Source: CBDCPI01 sp965220245 (GTDB taxonomy: Bacteria; Chloroflexota; Dehalococcoidia; Lucifugimonadales; UBA3495). Taken from it: DNA of 64,000 bases. The notes under the pieces are model-generated. The model was not told the origin of the DNA and ran no database searches. It saw only the letters and a program-made list of their open reading frames with translations. The position numbers were made by a program, and so were the translations under genes. The stretch's first letter is position 1. Each line of letters begins with the position of its first letter. The stretch covers positions 248,001 through 312,000 of the forward strand of contig CBDCPI010000008.1 of NCBI GenBank assembly GCA_965220245.1, in the 5' to 3' direction. Below are positions 31,399 to 39,962 of this stretch, piece by piece.

Positions 31399-31424
31399 GA
31401 CCGGCCCTCCTGACCAAGACCCGA

Positions 31425-31841
31425 TTATGCCGAAGCGGCCAAGCCGACAGCCTCGATACCCGCTCTGGCCGCATCCTCGTCTTCCTGGGCGGTCCCGCCG
31501 CTGCCACCTACCGCCCCCACCAACTCGTTGCCCCGGTAAACGGGCAGGGCTCCTTGGCCGGGGATCATGTGCCCGCCTTCCATGGCCATCAGCCCGCGAA
31601 AGACCGGCGCTTGGGCGTTTTCCGTTAAGTCGCCGCTGGGCCGTCCAAAGCAGGCCGCGGCTACCGCCTTGGCGCGGGAGATTGGCGGAGTCCGCCAGGA
31701 CGCTCCGTCGGTCCGGAACATTGCTATCAAGTCACCCCTGGGGTCTACGACTGATACGCTCATCCTAGCGCCCATTTCCAAGACCTTGGCTTTGGCCGCC
31801 ACCAGAATCTGCTCCGCTTCTGCCAGTGTCAACGATGCCAT
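31425..31841 (-). CDS. GlcG/HbpS-family heme-binding-type protein
   Basis: A 138-residue single-domain protein of the GlcG/HbpS (DUF336) family: LTLAEAEQILVAAKAKVLEM, SVVDPRGDLIAMFRTDGA, RAKAVAAACFGRPSG, MIPGQGALPVYRGNELVGAVG and GGSGGTAQEDEDAARAGIEA. Some relatives bind heme or cobalamin-type ligands, but the general role is unsettled. The start is ATG 31839-31841 (rest of the start context: GGAGGATAGTCG). It is convergent with the aldo/keto reductase gene. Confidence 0.9.
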   Translation of the reverse strand: MASLTLAEAEQILVAAKAKVLEMGARMSVSVVDPRGDLIAMFRTDGASWRTPPISRAKAVAAACFGRPSGDLTENAQAPVFRGLMAMEGGHMIPGQGALPVYRGNELVGAVGGSGGTAQEDEDAARAGIEAVGLAASA

Positions 31842-31938
31842 CGACTATCCTCCAATTCCACTTATAAACTATCTCAAATCATAGCCTGAGTGGGATTCCG
31901 CGTTACGCAAAGATAGGCAGGCGCATCACGCCATGAGA

Positions 31939-32670
31939 TTAGGGGAGAACCTCCAGAGAGGGGCCGGAGAGAGCCGCGTCTTTGACGGTGTAGCTGCCCG
32001 GAGTTTTTTGGGTAATGATGTCCAACAATGATGCAGCGTCGTGAGCTGCGACGCTCTCCAAGCCCAAACGGGTGCTGGAGTTCACTTCTCCGATCACCTT
32101 GAAGGTGATCGTAGCCACCGCGCCGTTGCCGCTGATACCATTCGCGTCAACCACCGCCGCCCAGACTGCCCCCGGTGTCTGGGTGCTGGCCTCCAAGAGA
32201 GCCGCCCCAGCCAGTGGACCCGGTTCTACGGTGAGGACTTGCAGCACAGCGGGGTCGTAGACCAACACAAACTCCAGGCTGCCTATGTTCTTCGCACCCT
32301 CCAGATGGACCGGTACCGCGATCTCCGCAGGGAGTACGGGAGTCGGCTCTGGCGTAGGAGTGGGTGATGGGTCCAGTGCCGGGGGTTTGGTAGGCGCCGG
32401 TATGGGTGTTGGCGCCAGAGTTGGGGTAGGACTAGGCGCCGGAGTGGGGCTGGGAGTTGCGGTCGAGGTCAACGTTGGGGTAACCTCCGCATTAGCCGCC
32501 GCCGGTGGGGAACCCGGTGGGCTGGCCGCACCGGCATCGCCGCCGCCAATCACGCCCGAAGCGTATAGGGAGACGGCCAGTACGCCGGCGATGACCATAC
32601 CGCCCAATATCCATTTGTAGTTGCTAGTTATCGCAATCCAGGCTACGCTCAGGTACCACTTCATACCCAC
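31939..32670 (-). CDS. Membrane-anchored cohesin-like protein
   Basis: A 243-residue protein with one N-terminal transmembrane segment (about 19-42, YKWILGGMVIAGVLAVSLYA). A proline/threonine-rich spacer follows (about 50-112). The C-terminal cohesin-like beta-sandwich (about 113-235) contains IAVPVHLEGAKNIGSLEFVL, YDPAVLQV and GNGAVATITFKV. The domain would be displayed outside the cell. It lies 3 bases after the gene for a secreted dockerin protein in the same direction, so the two are co-transcribed and the cohesin may hold the dockerin partner on the cell surface. There are no cellulosomal enzymes nearby. Confidence 0.82.
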   Translation of the reverse strand: MGMKWYLSVAWIAITSNYKWILGGMVIAGVLAVSLYASGVIGGGDAGAASPPGSPPAAANAEVTPTLTSTATPSPTPAPSPTPTLAPTPIPAPTKPPALDPSPTPTPEPTPVLPAEIAVPVHLEGAKNIGSLEFVLVYDPAVLQVLTVEPGPLAGAALLEASTQTPGAVWAAVVDANGISGNGAVATITFKVIGEVNSSTRLGLESVAAHDAASLLDIITQKTPGSYTVKDAALSGPSLEVLP

Positions 32671-32673
32671 ACC

Positions 32674-35571
32674 CTACTCAGGCTTGGCCTTAATCAAGAT
32701 TTGCCGGACATCCTGCGTCGTCACACTTCCGTCCCCGTCTAGGTCCAACACCGGGGTTTCCGGGGCAAGGCCTGCCGACGCCTTAAGCGCGATCAAGGCA
32801 TCGAGGGCCGTGATCCGGCCATCGCCGTTGCCATCGCCAACCGTGGGCTGCCCGATAGTCAAGTGCCCCTCTCTCAATTGGAGCGGAATCTGCGCCCCGC
32901 TGGTGTCACCGGCCAACACGTCGGTGAAATTCAGCAAACTGGTAGTGTCCAGTTCACCGATGGCCCCGAATTCCACACCTACCACCGGACCGCCGTCCCC
33001 AAACCCGTCGGGCGCCGCAAATCCCACCCGCACCACACCGGCAACGTCATAGTTGTAGCTAAAAGTTGCCGGAGATAACCGGGGGCCTTTGGACACCCTG
33101 ATTACTTCCAATACTGCCGGGTCGTAGTGGAGCGTAAAACCAACGCTGCTGAGACCCCCGGTCTCCACCAGGGACACCGGGACCACCACTTTTCCTCCCG
33201 GGGCGACGATGCGTGGTTCCACGATTAAACCGGGACCAGGTGGAACGGGAGTTTCGCTGTCAGTAGGGGCTACCGTATCCGCCGGCGCCGGCGGTATGGG
33301 GTCGGTCGTGGAGTCAACCAGACCATCTCGGGTAGTAACCGTTATTTGATAAGTCCCCACGGGGTTTTCAATATGTTGGTCCCCGGTGACGGCGACCAGG
33401 TAGGTCCCGGTTACGGGCGCAAGCCATTCCAGCGTGTTCCCCTGTCCAAAGTTGGACTTGGTATAGCCCGCTTGGTCTTGAGTCAAGAATAGGTGCACAG
33501 CCGGCGCCGTCCCCAACTGCACTTGGACCACATACTCCTCGCCGCGCTCCCCGTCGAAAGCAAAGTAGTCCGTATCGTCGGCTGGGCTGATAGCGGCGGC
33601 AGTTGCATTGCCGACAAAGATAGGAGTTGCCTGCGCTGGGGAATCATCATGCCGGTCCCCCAAAGCCGTATCCGCTTCAATCTTGAGAGAGTAGGCCCCC
33701 AAGGGGTCCTGGACCGCAGGTGAGGCGGTTACCTCCACGGCATATACTTCATCATCGGGCGCGATCCACATTACGCTGGCGCCATCGCCGTAGTTACTGG
33801 CTTCAGCGGGACCATCGCTGTACTGGTAGACAGCTAACGAGACCGCCTCAGCAGTATCGTAGCTTAGTTGGAAATCGTACCGGACCCCTCGGGTGGCCCG
33901 AAACCTAAAGTAGTCCTTATCCTTCAAGGGGCTGATCGACCCTTGATAAGTCGTGCCAAATTCTACCTGGGTAGCTGAAACTTTGGTGTCGCCATGGCGG
34001 TCCTTCAGCTCATCATTTCCCTCTACCGTGATCGTATAAGTGGCGATCTGACCGGTGCTTCGGACTGCGCTGGAGACAGCCACATAGTATCTACCGACGC
34101 TTTGGGCGGTCCAGTTGACCTGGGAGCCTATGCCCCTGTTGGAGTGCACCGTTTTGCCATTGGCCGCTAGGATCTTTATGTCCACCGGGAAGTCCGAAGT
34201 GAATGCCACAGCGATGGAGTAGCTGGCGCCGCGCTTGGCGGTAAAGGAGAAATAGTCTAGATCATCAGCGGGGCTTATGGCGCCCGACACCTCGTTGCCC
34301 AGTTGGACTCGGCTGGCCGATTGACGCAGGTGTGAATGTCTGTCTTCGAAGTCAGGGTCAGCATCGACCACCAGGGAGTAGGTGCCCACTGAGGTTCGGA
34401 CTTGAGCCGACCCGGACACCACGATAAAGTAGGTCTTGGTAGCCGGAGCCACCCAGTCCAAGGTGGTGCTGATGCCGCTATTGGAGGCAATGTGTTGCCC
34501 GCCGGTCCCCTCTATGGCTAACTCGATGCCGGCTAACTCGATGCCTTGGGCATCGCCCAAATTCGCGGTGATACTGTACTTTATTCCTCTGGATGCTCGA
34601 AAAGAGAACACATCCCGGTCGCCCTCTGGACTGATGGCTCCCTGGTGCGCGTTGCCGAAACGCACGATGGTAGCGCCGGCTTGGGAGCCGTCGTGCCGGT
34701 CTTCGTAGTCGCTGTCGGCGTTGAGGGAGAGTGAATAGGTGCCGACCGAGTCCTCAACCCGGTTAGACCCTGACACCATAACGTAGTACGTGCCTGAGGA
34801 TGGTGCGACCCACACCAGTCCCGGTCCCGCGCCGTTGCTTGACTCTTCTTTGCGGCCGCGAGAGTCGATGAGGGCAACCTCGACCCCTTCCGCAGTACCC
34901 AATTGGAGGTCGACCGTATATCTAACACCCCTTGACGCTTGAAAGGAGAAATAATCTCGGTCGTCGGCCCCGTGCTTGGTGCCGATCACGGGTTGGTTGG
35001 ACCAAGGGCTGATTGCGCCCCGGTAAACGTTGTCGATGCTGATGGAGGTAGCGTTGGTCTTAGCGTCGCTGTGACGGTCCTCCAGGGACTTATCCTCAGT
35101 GGACGACAACAAGTAGGAGCCCAGGTAGGCAGACCCGTCGGGGGCGTCGCTCCTGACGCCCGAGATTTCTATAAAGTAGGTGTCAGTAGTGCGGGCGATC
35201 CATTGGACCTTGATCTGGTCCTCGTTCTCTCCGGGGAGCCTCACTTGGCCAGGCGAAAATTTCAAACCCCTGGCTTCGGAATTCACTACTTCGATCCTGG
35301 CGTCATAGACCCCTTTTAGGTCCAAAACGAAGGAATAGCGGACCCCGCGTTGCACTGAAAAGGAGAAATAATCGACATCCGGCTCATCGGCGGTAGGGTC
35401 GATCTTGCCGCCGACCAGACGCCCATCGTTATAGATGGTCGTCGCTTCTGCCGGAGAGTCGCCGTGATCGTCGTCGGCAAACACCGATGGAGTGGTATTA
35501 AGTAGGAGAAAAACCGAAGCGATGACCAGCGCTATCAACGCTAGTCCAGATGGGGTAGCCAGTTTGTGCAT
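32674..35571 (-). CDS. Secreted protein with six PPC-like repeats, a cohesin-like domain and a C-terminal dockerin
   Basis: A 965-residue exported protein. The start is the ATG at 35569-35571 behind GGAGGGGAGG, followed by a signal peptide (LALIALVIASVFLLL, then VFADDD). Six tandem pre-peptidase-C-like beta-sandwich repeats of about 110-120 residues follow; each opens with a DRH-D...AT element and contains DYFSFxAxRGxxY. A proline-rich linker leads to a cohesin-like domain (about 745-890, VVPVSLVETGGLSSVGFTLHYDP). The end is a type I dockerin with two calcium loops, DGNGDGRITALDALIALKAS and DLDGDGSVTTQDVRQILIKA. No catalytic domain is visible. It is probably a structural or adhesive surface protein that binds its anchored neighbour. 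Confidence 0.87.
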   Translation of the reverse strand: MHKLATPSGLALIALVIASVFLLLNTTPSVFADDDHGDSPAEATTIYNDGRLVGGKIDPTADEPDVDYFSFSVQRGVRYSFVLDLKGVYDARIEVVNSEARGLKFSPGQVRLPGENEDQIKVQWIARTTDTYFIEISGVRSDAPDGSAYLGSYLLSSTEDKSLEDRHSDAKTNATSISIDNVYRGAISPWSNQPVIGTKHGADDRDYFSFQASRGVRYTVDLQLGTAEGVEVALIDSRGRKEESSNGAGPGLVWVAPSSGTYYVMVSGSNRVEDSVGTYSLSLNADSDYEDRHDGSQAGATIVRFGNAHQGAISPEGDRDVFSFRASRGIKYSITANLGDAQGIELAGIELAIEGTGGQHIASNSGISTTLDWVAPATKTYFIVVSGSAQVRTSVGTYSLVVDADPDFEDRHSHLRQSASRVQLGNEVSGAISPADDLDYFSFTAKRGASYSIAVAFTSDFPVDIKILAANGKTVHSNRGIGSQVNWTAQSVGRYYVAVSSAVRSTGQIATYTITVEGNDELKDRHGDTKVSATQVEFGTTYQGSISPLKDKDYFRFRATRGVRYDFQLSYDTAEAVSLAVYQYSDGPAEASNYGDGASVMWIAPDDEVYAVEVTASPAVQDPLGAYSLKIEADTALGDRHDDSPAQATPIFVGNATAAAISPADDTDYFAFDGERGEEYVVQVQLGTAPAVHLFLTQDQAGYTKSNFGQGNTLEWLAPVTGTYLVAVTGDQHIENPVGTYQITVTTRDGLVDSTTDPIPPAPADTVAPTDSETPVPPGPGLIVEPRIVAPGGKVVVPVSLVETGGLSSVGFTLHYDPAVLEVIRVSKGPRLSPATFSYNYDVAGVVRVGFAAPDGFGDGGPVVGVEFGAIGELDTTSLLNFTDVLAGDTSGAQIPLQLREGHLTIGQPTVGDGNGDGRITALDALIALKASAGLAPETPVLDLDGDGSVTTQDVRQILIKAKPE

Positions 35572-35809
35572 GTCCGCCCTCCCCTCCAATTCCACCCGGC
35601 CCTGGCGCTACCGCCGCGGACATTGACCCTTCTGGGTCTTAGTTTGGGTGCATCGAGTCGGCCTAATTACCCAGGATGCCGAGCGTTTAGGATGCGCTAG
35701 ACAGAATTATAGATGCCCGCCACGGACCGGTTCAACTGTATGGAATGCGGATTATTAGCAAAACCGCGAGACTTTCCATCCGGAGCCACCCTTGGCCGGC
35801 GACAGTTTT
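35572..35809. other. Gap between the dockerin gene and the DUF3179 gene
   Basis: Contains the ribosome binding site of the dockerin gene and about 200 bases in which I see no gene or clear repeat. Confidence 0.4.
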
Positions 35810-37375
35810 CTAGTCCCGACCGTAGACGCCGGTAGCCGGGTAGAAGGCGTACCAACCGAACCAGAAAGCGGAACGGCCGGGGAGGCGCCGCAAAGGCACC
35901 GTAGGGTCTCCGTGCCGGGCCAGGGCGTCTTCCTCCAAACGCCACCTTAGGCCGTCATCGTCGATGAGAAACACGGACCCTTCTTCTCCTTGCTCGGTCT
36001 CCAGCCTAACAAAGGTCTGGCCGGAACGCTGGTAGGCCCGAGGGCCGCCGCCAAGCGGAGTGACCAATACCAAGTCCACCCCGCCTATGGAATCGTTAAT
36101 AACGGCAGTTTCCTCTAGGACCCCTTGGGGATAAGCCTTGGCTTGCCCGTTGAAATCAAGGCCGAATACCCTGGACTTGGCCGTCAACAGGTCACTTCTT
36201 TCCGGCACCGGAAACATCGTCTTGGCGCTTTGCCGATAGGAGGTGTAAATGGAGCCGGGGTCGGACTCGGGACGGTAGGCCCGCGGCGGGTAAACCCCGG
36301 TGCGGACATCCAACACGGTGGTATCCGGATGGGTTGCCAGCCAGTCGGCCCAAGTGGTCAACGCGACGGGCAAGACCTCTAGGGTGATACCGCTCCCCGC
36401 CAACTCGCCAACGACGGGCTTACCTCTGAATTGATGCCAAAGGGAATTGGCGCCTTTGTCGTACATTAGCTTGTTGCTCCGGTAGAGCCACCCGGAGGTC
36501 CCGAACTGTAGCACTTCGCCGTTTATTTCGGTGGAATACACGATTCCAGAGCCGCAGAGGGTTCAATAGGCCAAAGCAAAGGGTACCCCGCCCAGTACGT
36601 CGTTCGCCATCTCGTGGGCATTCAGGATGCGGAGCGGGTACGCCCGGTGTTCACCGTTGATGGACACCCCGAATACCCGGTCGGTGGGCTCCAAGAAGTC
36701 CGCGTCCTCCGGCGGCAGCACCGGCGGGTTGTTCAACTCCGGTATGCCGTCCTTGGCCACCCCGCCCCAAACGATTTCTTCCAAGCGAATCTCGGTCTTC
36801 ACGCCCTGATAGAGGAAGCTCCCCAGCCCCGGATCGATTAACGAGTAGAGGTCCCCTTTCCAAGCGTCATATCCTTCCGGGGCTTGGACCTGCGGGTTCC
36901 GGCCCAGCCACTCTATCCACCAAGCCCAATCGGTCCGCTCGGGAGCAATAACAATGGTTTCCGGCCCTTCCAGAAGTTTATTGATGAATGAGGCTACGTT
37001 AATCCTTCCCTCAGCCTCGGATTGAAACCGCATGAATTCGAGGAGCACCGGAATGAAAGACAGGTTGCCAGCGGCAACCATCTTCTCCGCAATGGCGGCC
37101 ACGTTTCCGTCAATGGTCGCTCGCATTAGCTGGGTAGGGTCATCTGGAAGCTCGGGAGTCGGCTGAATTCCCGCAGCGGTCAAGGCCTCGGAATCAGGAC
37201 TTGCCGAAGTCGGAGCCAGCGTAGTCGTTGGGGCCAAAGTGGCAGTGGGAGCAGGGACGAAATTGGCCGTGGGGCTCGAGGTGGGTCCCGGCATCCCGGT
37301 GGCCGACGGGGTGCAGGCGGCGGTCAACAGCAGCGCCGCCGCCAAGAATATGAGCACTCTAAAAGGGGAGTTCAA
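35810..37375 (-). CDS. DUF3179 lipoprotein, probable selenoprotein with Sec271 (UxxC)
   Basis: A 521-residue exported protein starting at ATG 37373-37375. Signal peptide with lipobox LLTAAC (cysteine about 21), a Pro/Thr-rich linker (about 25-70), a helical region, then the DUF3179 domain (about 235-520: RVFGVSINGEHRAYPLRIL, ANDVLGGVPFALAY). Next comes TGA at 36563-36565, then TLCGSGIVYSTEING, SGWLYRSNKLMYD, and a second INGEHRAYP-like segment (VFGLDFNGQAKAYPQGVL). DUF3179 proteins have CxxC in AYCTLCGS, so the TGA is exactly at the first Cys, giving Sec271-T-L-Cys274. Both halves are in the same frame, with family-like sequence to the last residues. DUF3179 has no established function; a redox or metal role is inferred from UxxC. 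Confidence 0.87.
36532..36548 (-). promoter_or_regulatory. SECIS-like hairpin downstream of the DUF3179 UGA
   Basis: UGGAAU-CGUGU-AUUCCA on the minus strand: a perfect 6-bp stem with a 5-base loop whose second base is G, beginning 21 nt after the UGA. Size, loop guanine and distance match bacterial SECIS elements and the other two candidates here. Fold done by eye. Confidence 0.62.
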
Positions 37376-37892
37376 AAGCCCCTTCTCCTTGGGGAGAAGG
37401 CTGGGATGAGGGGAAATTCCCGACGACGGCCAAGGTAATTCACAGCTAGAACGCCCCTCACCCTAGCCCTCTCCCCACGGGAGCTGACAGGGGTAGATAT
37501 TTGTTTGCTCCGTCGTTCCGGCGTAGGCCGGAACCCAGGTGGGTGGGGGCGCACCCTCCAGATGTTCAGAGTATCTGCGTGTACCGGCTAACCCAGTTGT
37601 AGTTCACCTCCTCTATCAGAGGTAACACCAGTGTACAGCATTCCGTTTCTCTTGCTGGCGAGGAGGTATACGCAGGGGATTTTTCCGGGTTGCGGGAAGA
37701 GTATGTCATACCGCTGGTTCTGCCTCGTAATCATTCGAAGGTAGCCCCGGCGAAGGTAGTCCCGGCCCCGCCCCTGGGTTCCGGCCTGCGCCGGAACGAC
37801 GGAATGCGGATACCTACCCCTGTAAGCCCAAAGGGAGAGGGAACTTTGCACACACCCTCTAAAGCAACGGATGGGCCGGGAAGCACTCTGGT
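37376..37892. repeat. Intergenic repeats
   Basis: 37376-37500 holds the common pair CCTTCTCCTTGGGGAGAAGG and CTCACCCTAGCCCTCTCCCC followed by GCTGACAGGGGTAGA, which resembles the IS4-type element end at 5321. REP-like palindromes (GTTCCGGCGTAGGCCGGAAC near 37514, and TTCCGGCCTGCGCCGGAA near 37779) flank the GIY-YIG remnant. Confidence 0.6.
37612..37674 (-). pseudogene. Remnant of a GIY-YIG endonuclease gene
   Basis: The minus strand encodes VYLLASKRNGMLYTGVTSD, the characteristic N-terminus of small GIY-YIG (YhbQ/UPF0213-like) proteins. After that, similarity stops within a few codons and the frame ends at 37588. Only the first quarter of the domain remains, so this is debris, probably left by repeat-mediated deletion. 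Confidence 0.7.
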
Positions 37893-39335
37893 TCAAATCT
37901 GTCGCCGGTCCCGTCTTCGGTCAATGATGCGCCGGGCTTTGAACTGGGTACGCTCGAACTCCCCCGCAGGCTTCAACTCCACCGCGACGCCCACACCGAT
38001 GGCGCGCCTAAGATCGGCCGCAATCCGTTCCCGCAGCGGCTCCAAGGCCGCCGGGTCGTATTCCCGGTCCGAATAGGACTCTGCATTGACCTCGGTCTGC
38101 ACCGTCAGGCGGTCTAGCTGACCGCTCTCTCTTTCCAGCACCAATCGAAACTCGCCGCCGAACTCCTTCATTCCCCTTAGAATATCTTCGATGCGGGAAG
38201 GAAAAACGTTCTGGCCGCGGACGATAATCATGTCGTCGGTCCGGCCGTAGATGCCCAGAGTCAAGGTGGGATAAGTCCGTCCGCAGGGGCAGTCCACCAT
38301 GTCCCAGCGGGCGATGTCTCCCGACCAATAACGTATCATGGGTTGGGAAGTCCGCTCCAGATGGGTATAGACCGGAACGCCTTCCGCGCCCAAGGGCAAT
38401 GGCGCCTTGCTATTGGGGTCAACCATCTCGGTGTAGACCAGGTCGTTCCACAGGTGCATCCCTTGGTCCAAGTGTCGGCAACCGGCGTTGGTCATCCAAG
38501 GCGTCATTTCCGCCATGGTGCCCATGTCCACCACGTAGCAATCGTAGGTATCCTCGATTTGACTACGGGTTGAGGGGACGCTGGCGCCCGGCTCGCCGGA
38601 GAAGAACATGAACCGAAACCCGAAGTCGGTGCGCGGGTCCAGCCCCATGCTTTTGGCCACCTCCGCTAGGTACAGAGCATAGGACGGGGTGGCGTACAAC
38701 GCGGACGGCTTTAACATGGCGGCCCACTCCGCCGCCCGCTCCGTCTGTCCCGGTGCGCCGCTGCCAAAGGGGAAGCAGGTTGCGCCCAGCCGCTCTGCCC
38801 CTACCAACGCTCCCCAACTGCCGATATACAAGCTAAAGACGGCGGCCACCATTACGATGTCGCCGGGGCGCAAGCCGGCGGCCCATAGGATGCGGGCATG
38901 GGCCTCGCCAATGCGGCCCCAGTCGTCCCGGCCGATGCCGAAGACGGTGGGCCTGCCGGTGGTCCCGGAGGTGCCGTGGACCCGGAAGACTTCTTGCTCA
39001 GGGATGCAAAGAAACCGCCCGTAAGGAGGATATAATTCCTGCTCTCGCCGCACCTCTTCTTTGGTCAGGATGGGCAACCGGGCCAACTCCTCAAAACTGG
39101 AGATGTTAGTGGGGTCGACCGGGGCGTCACGGTAGAACTCACGGTAAAACCCGGAGTTGACAAAGGCGTAGCGTACCTGGCTCCGCAGCTTTTCCAGAAT
39201 AATCAGGTCACGCTGCTCCGGAGGCATGGTCTCCGGCTCCGGATCCCAGTACTCGGAGTTTGCCTCCGGGATAAAGCCGGGCGAATAGCGGGGCGGCCAC
39301 TCCATCATCCCCAGCGCCTCTCTCGGCAGGAACAT
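37893..39335 (-). CDS. Phenylacetate-CoA ligase-like (PaaK family) AMP-forming acyl-CoA ligase
   Basis: Activates a carboxylic acid to its CoA thioester. It has the PaaK-type N-terminus (LRSQVRYAFVNSGFYREFY), the AMP-binding loop VHGTSGTTGRPTVFG, MGTMAEMTPW, and the C-terminal domain with GRTDDMIIVRGQNVFPSRIE. The start is not certain: ATG 39335 or the ATGs at 39308/39305. The frame upstream of 39335 is the translation of an intergenic repeat and is rejected. It lies downstream of the two mutase genes on the same strand, suggesting that acid activation and carbon-skeleton rearrangement belong to one pathway. Phenylacetate itself is not implied. Confidence 0.9.
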   Translation of the reverse strand: MFLPREALGMMEWPPRYSPGFIPEANSEYWDPEPETMPPEQRDLIILEKLRSQVRYAFVNSGFYREFYRDAPVDPTNISSFEELARLPILTKEEVRREQELYPPYGRFLCIPEQEVFRVHGTSGTTGRPTVFGIGRDDWGRIGEAHARILWAAGLRPGDIVMVAAVFSLYIGSWGALVGAERLGATCFPFGSGAPGQTERAAEWAAMLKPSALYATPSYALYLAEVAKSMGLDPRTDFGFRFMFFSGEPGASVPSTRSQIEDTYDCYVVDMGTMAEMTPWMTNAGCRHLDQGMHLWNDLVYTEMVDPNSKAPLPLGAEGVPVYTHLERTSQPMIRYWSGDIARWDMVDCPCGRTYPTLTLGIYGRTDDMIIVRGQNVFPSRIEDILRGMKEFGGEFRLVLERESGQLDRLTVQTEVNAESYSDREYDPAALEPLRERIAADLRRAIGVGVAVELKPAGEFERTQFKARRIIDRRRDRRQI

Positions 39336-39357
39336 GGGGGAATCATCGCGCAGGGTC

Positions 39358-39458
39358 TTTCGATTGTCACCCTGAGCGACAGCGAAGGGTCTAAAGTCCC
39401 TGCCTTCATGCCGCCGGAACATTTTAGATTCTTCGTCGCAAGCTCCTCAGAATGACCG
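39358..39458. repeat. Intergenic inverted-repeat sequence
   Basis: TTGTCACCCTGAGCGACAGC...AGGGTCTAAAGTCCCTGCC facing ...TTTTAGATTCTTCGTCGCAAGC...CAGAATGAC; the same type as 14790-14905. It lies between the B12-binding gene and the ligase gene and could impair co-transcription. Confidence 0.6.
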
Positions 39459-39507
39459 GGCCTGGAGGTCTGCATCTCCTTAACATCGAGAACCGAATGA
39501 CCCTGCA

Positions 39508-39921
39508 TCATCGCGGTTGCAGCCGGTCGTAAATAAAATCGATCATGGCCTGAGTGAAAGTCCCCACCGGAAAAACGCCGTCGACGCCCATTGCTTGCAA
39601 TGGCTCGACATCGTCCTCGGGGATGGTGCCCCCCACCAACAACAGCACATCGGTCAATCCCTGCTCGCTCAAGGCTTGGGTCAACCGGGGAATCAACCGC
39701 ATGTGGGCCCCGGAGAGGATGCTGATTCCCACCGCATCGGCGTCTTCTTGCAGCGCCGCTTGGGCCACTTGTGCGGGGGTTACCCGCATACCCAGGTACA
39801 CTACCTCCATGCCCGCATCCCGCAGGGCCCGCGCGACGACTTTGACGCCTCGGTCGTGGCCATCCAGTCCCAGCTTGGCCAAGAGGACTTTGGGAATTAA
39901 GTTAGACGAGTTTCCAGTCAC
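39508..39921 (-). CDS. Cobalamin-binding small subunit of a B12-dependent mutase
   Basis: A 137-residue B12-binding domain beginning at GTG 39919-39921. The signature for base-off, His-on cobalamin binding is present: LGLDGHDRGVKVVARALRDAGMEV, with the DxHxxG histidine, then SILSGAH and LLVGGTIPEDDVEPLQAMG. It is about the length of stand-alone MCM small subunits. It follows the large-subunit gene by 41 bases, so the pair forms a heteromeric acyl-CoA mutase. Confidence 0.93.
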   Translation of the reverse strand: MTGNSSNLIPKVLLAKLGLDGHDRGVKVVARALRDAGMEVVYLGMRVTPAQVAQAALQEDADAVGISILSGAHMRLIPRLTQALSEQGLTDVLLLVGGTIPEDDVEPLQAMGVDGVFPVGTFTQAMIDFIYDRLQPR

Positions 39922-39962
39922 CGGACTCGGTCTCCCGAATTCATAGCTCTGCCCGTTCCAGC

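Noticed and set aside
39336..39422. Longer start for the PaaK-like ligase
   Set aside because: The extra codons translate an intergenic repeat also seen at 14790; a start within the unique sequence is preferred.
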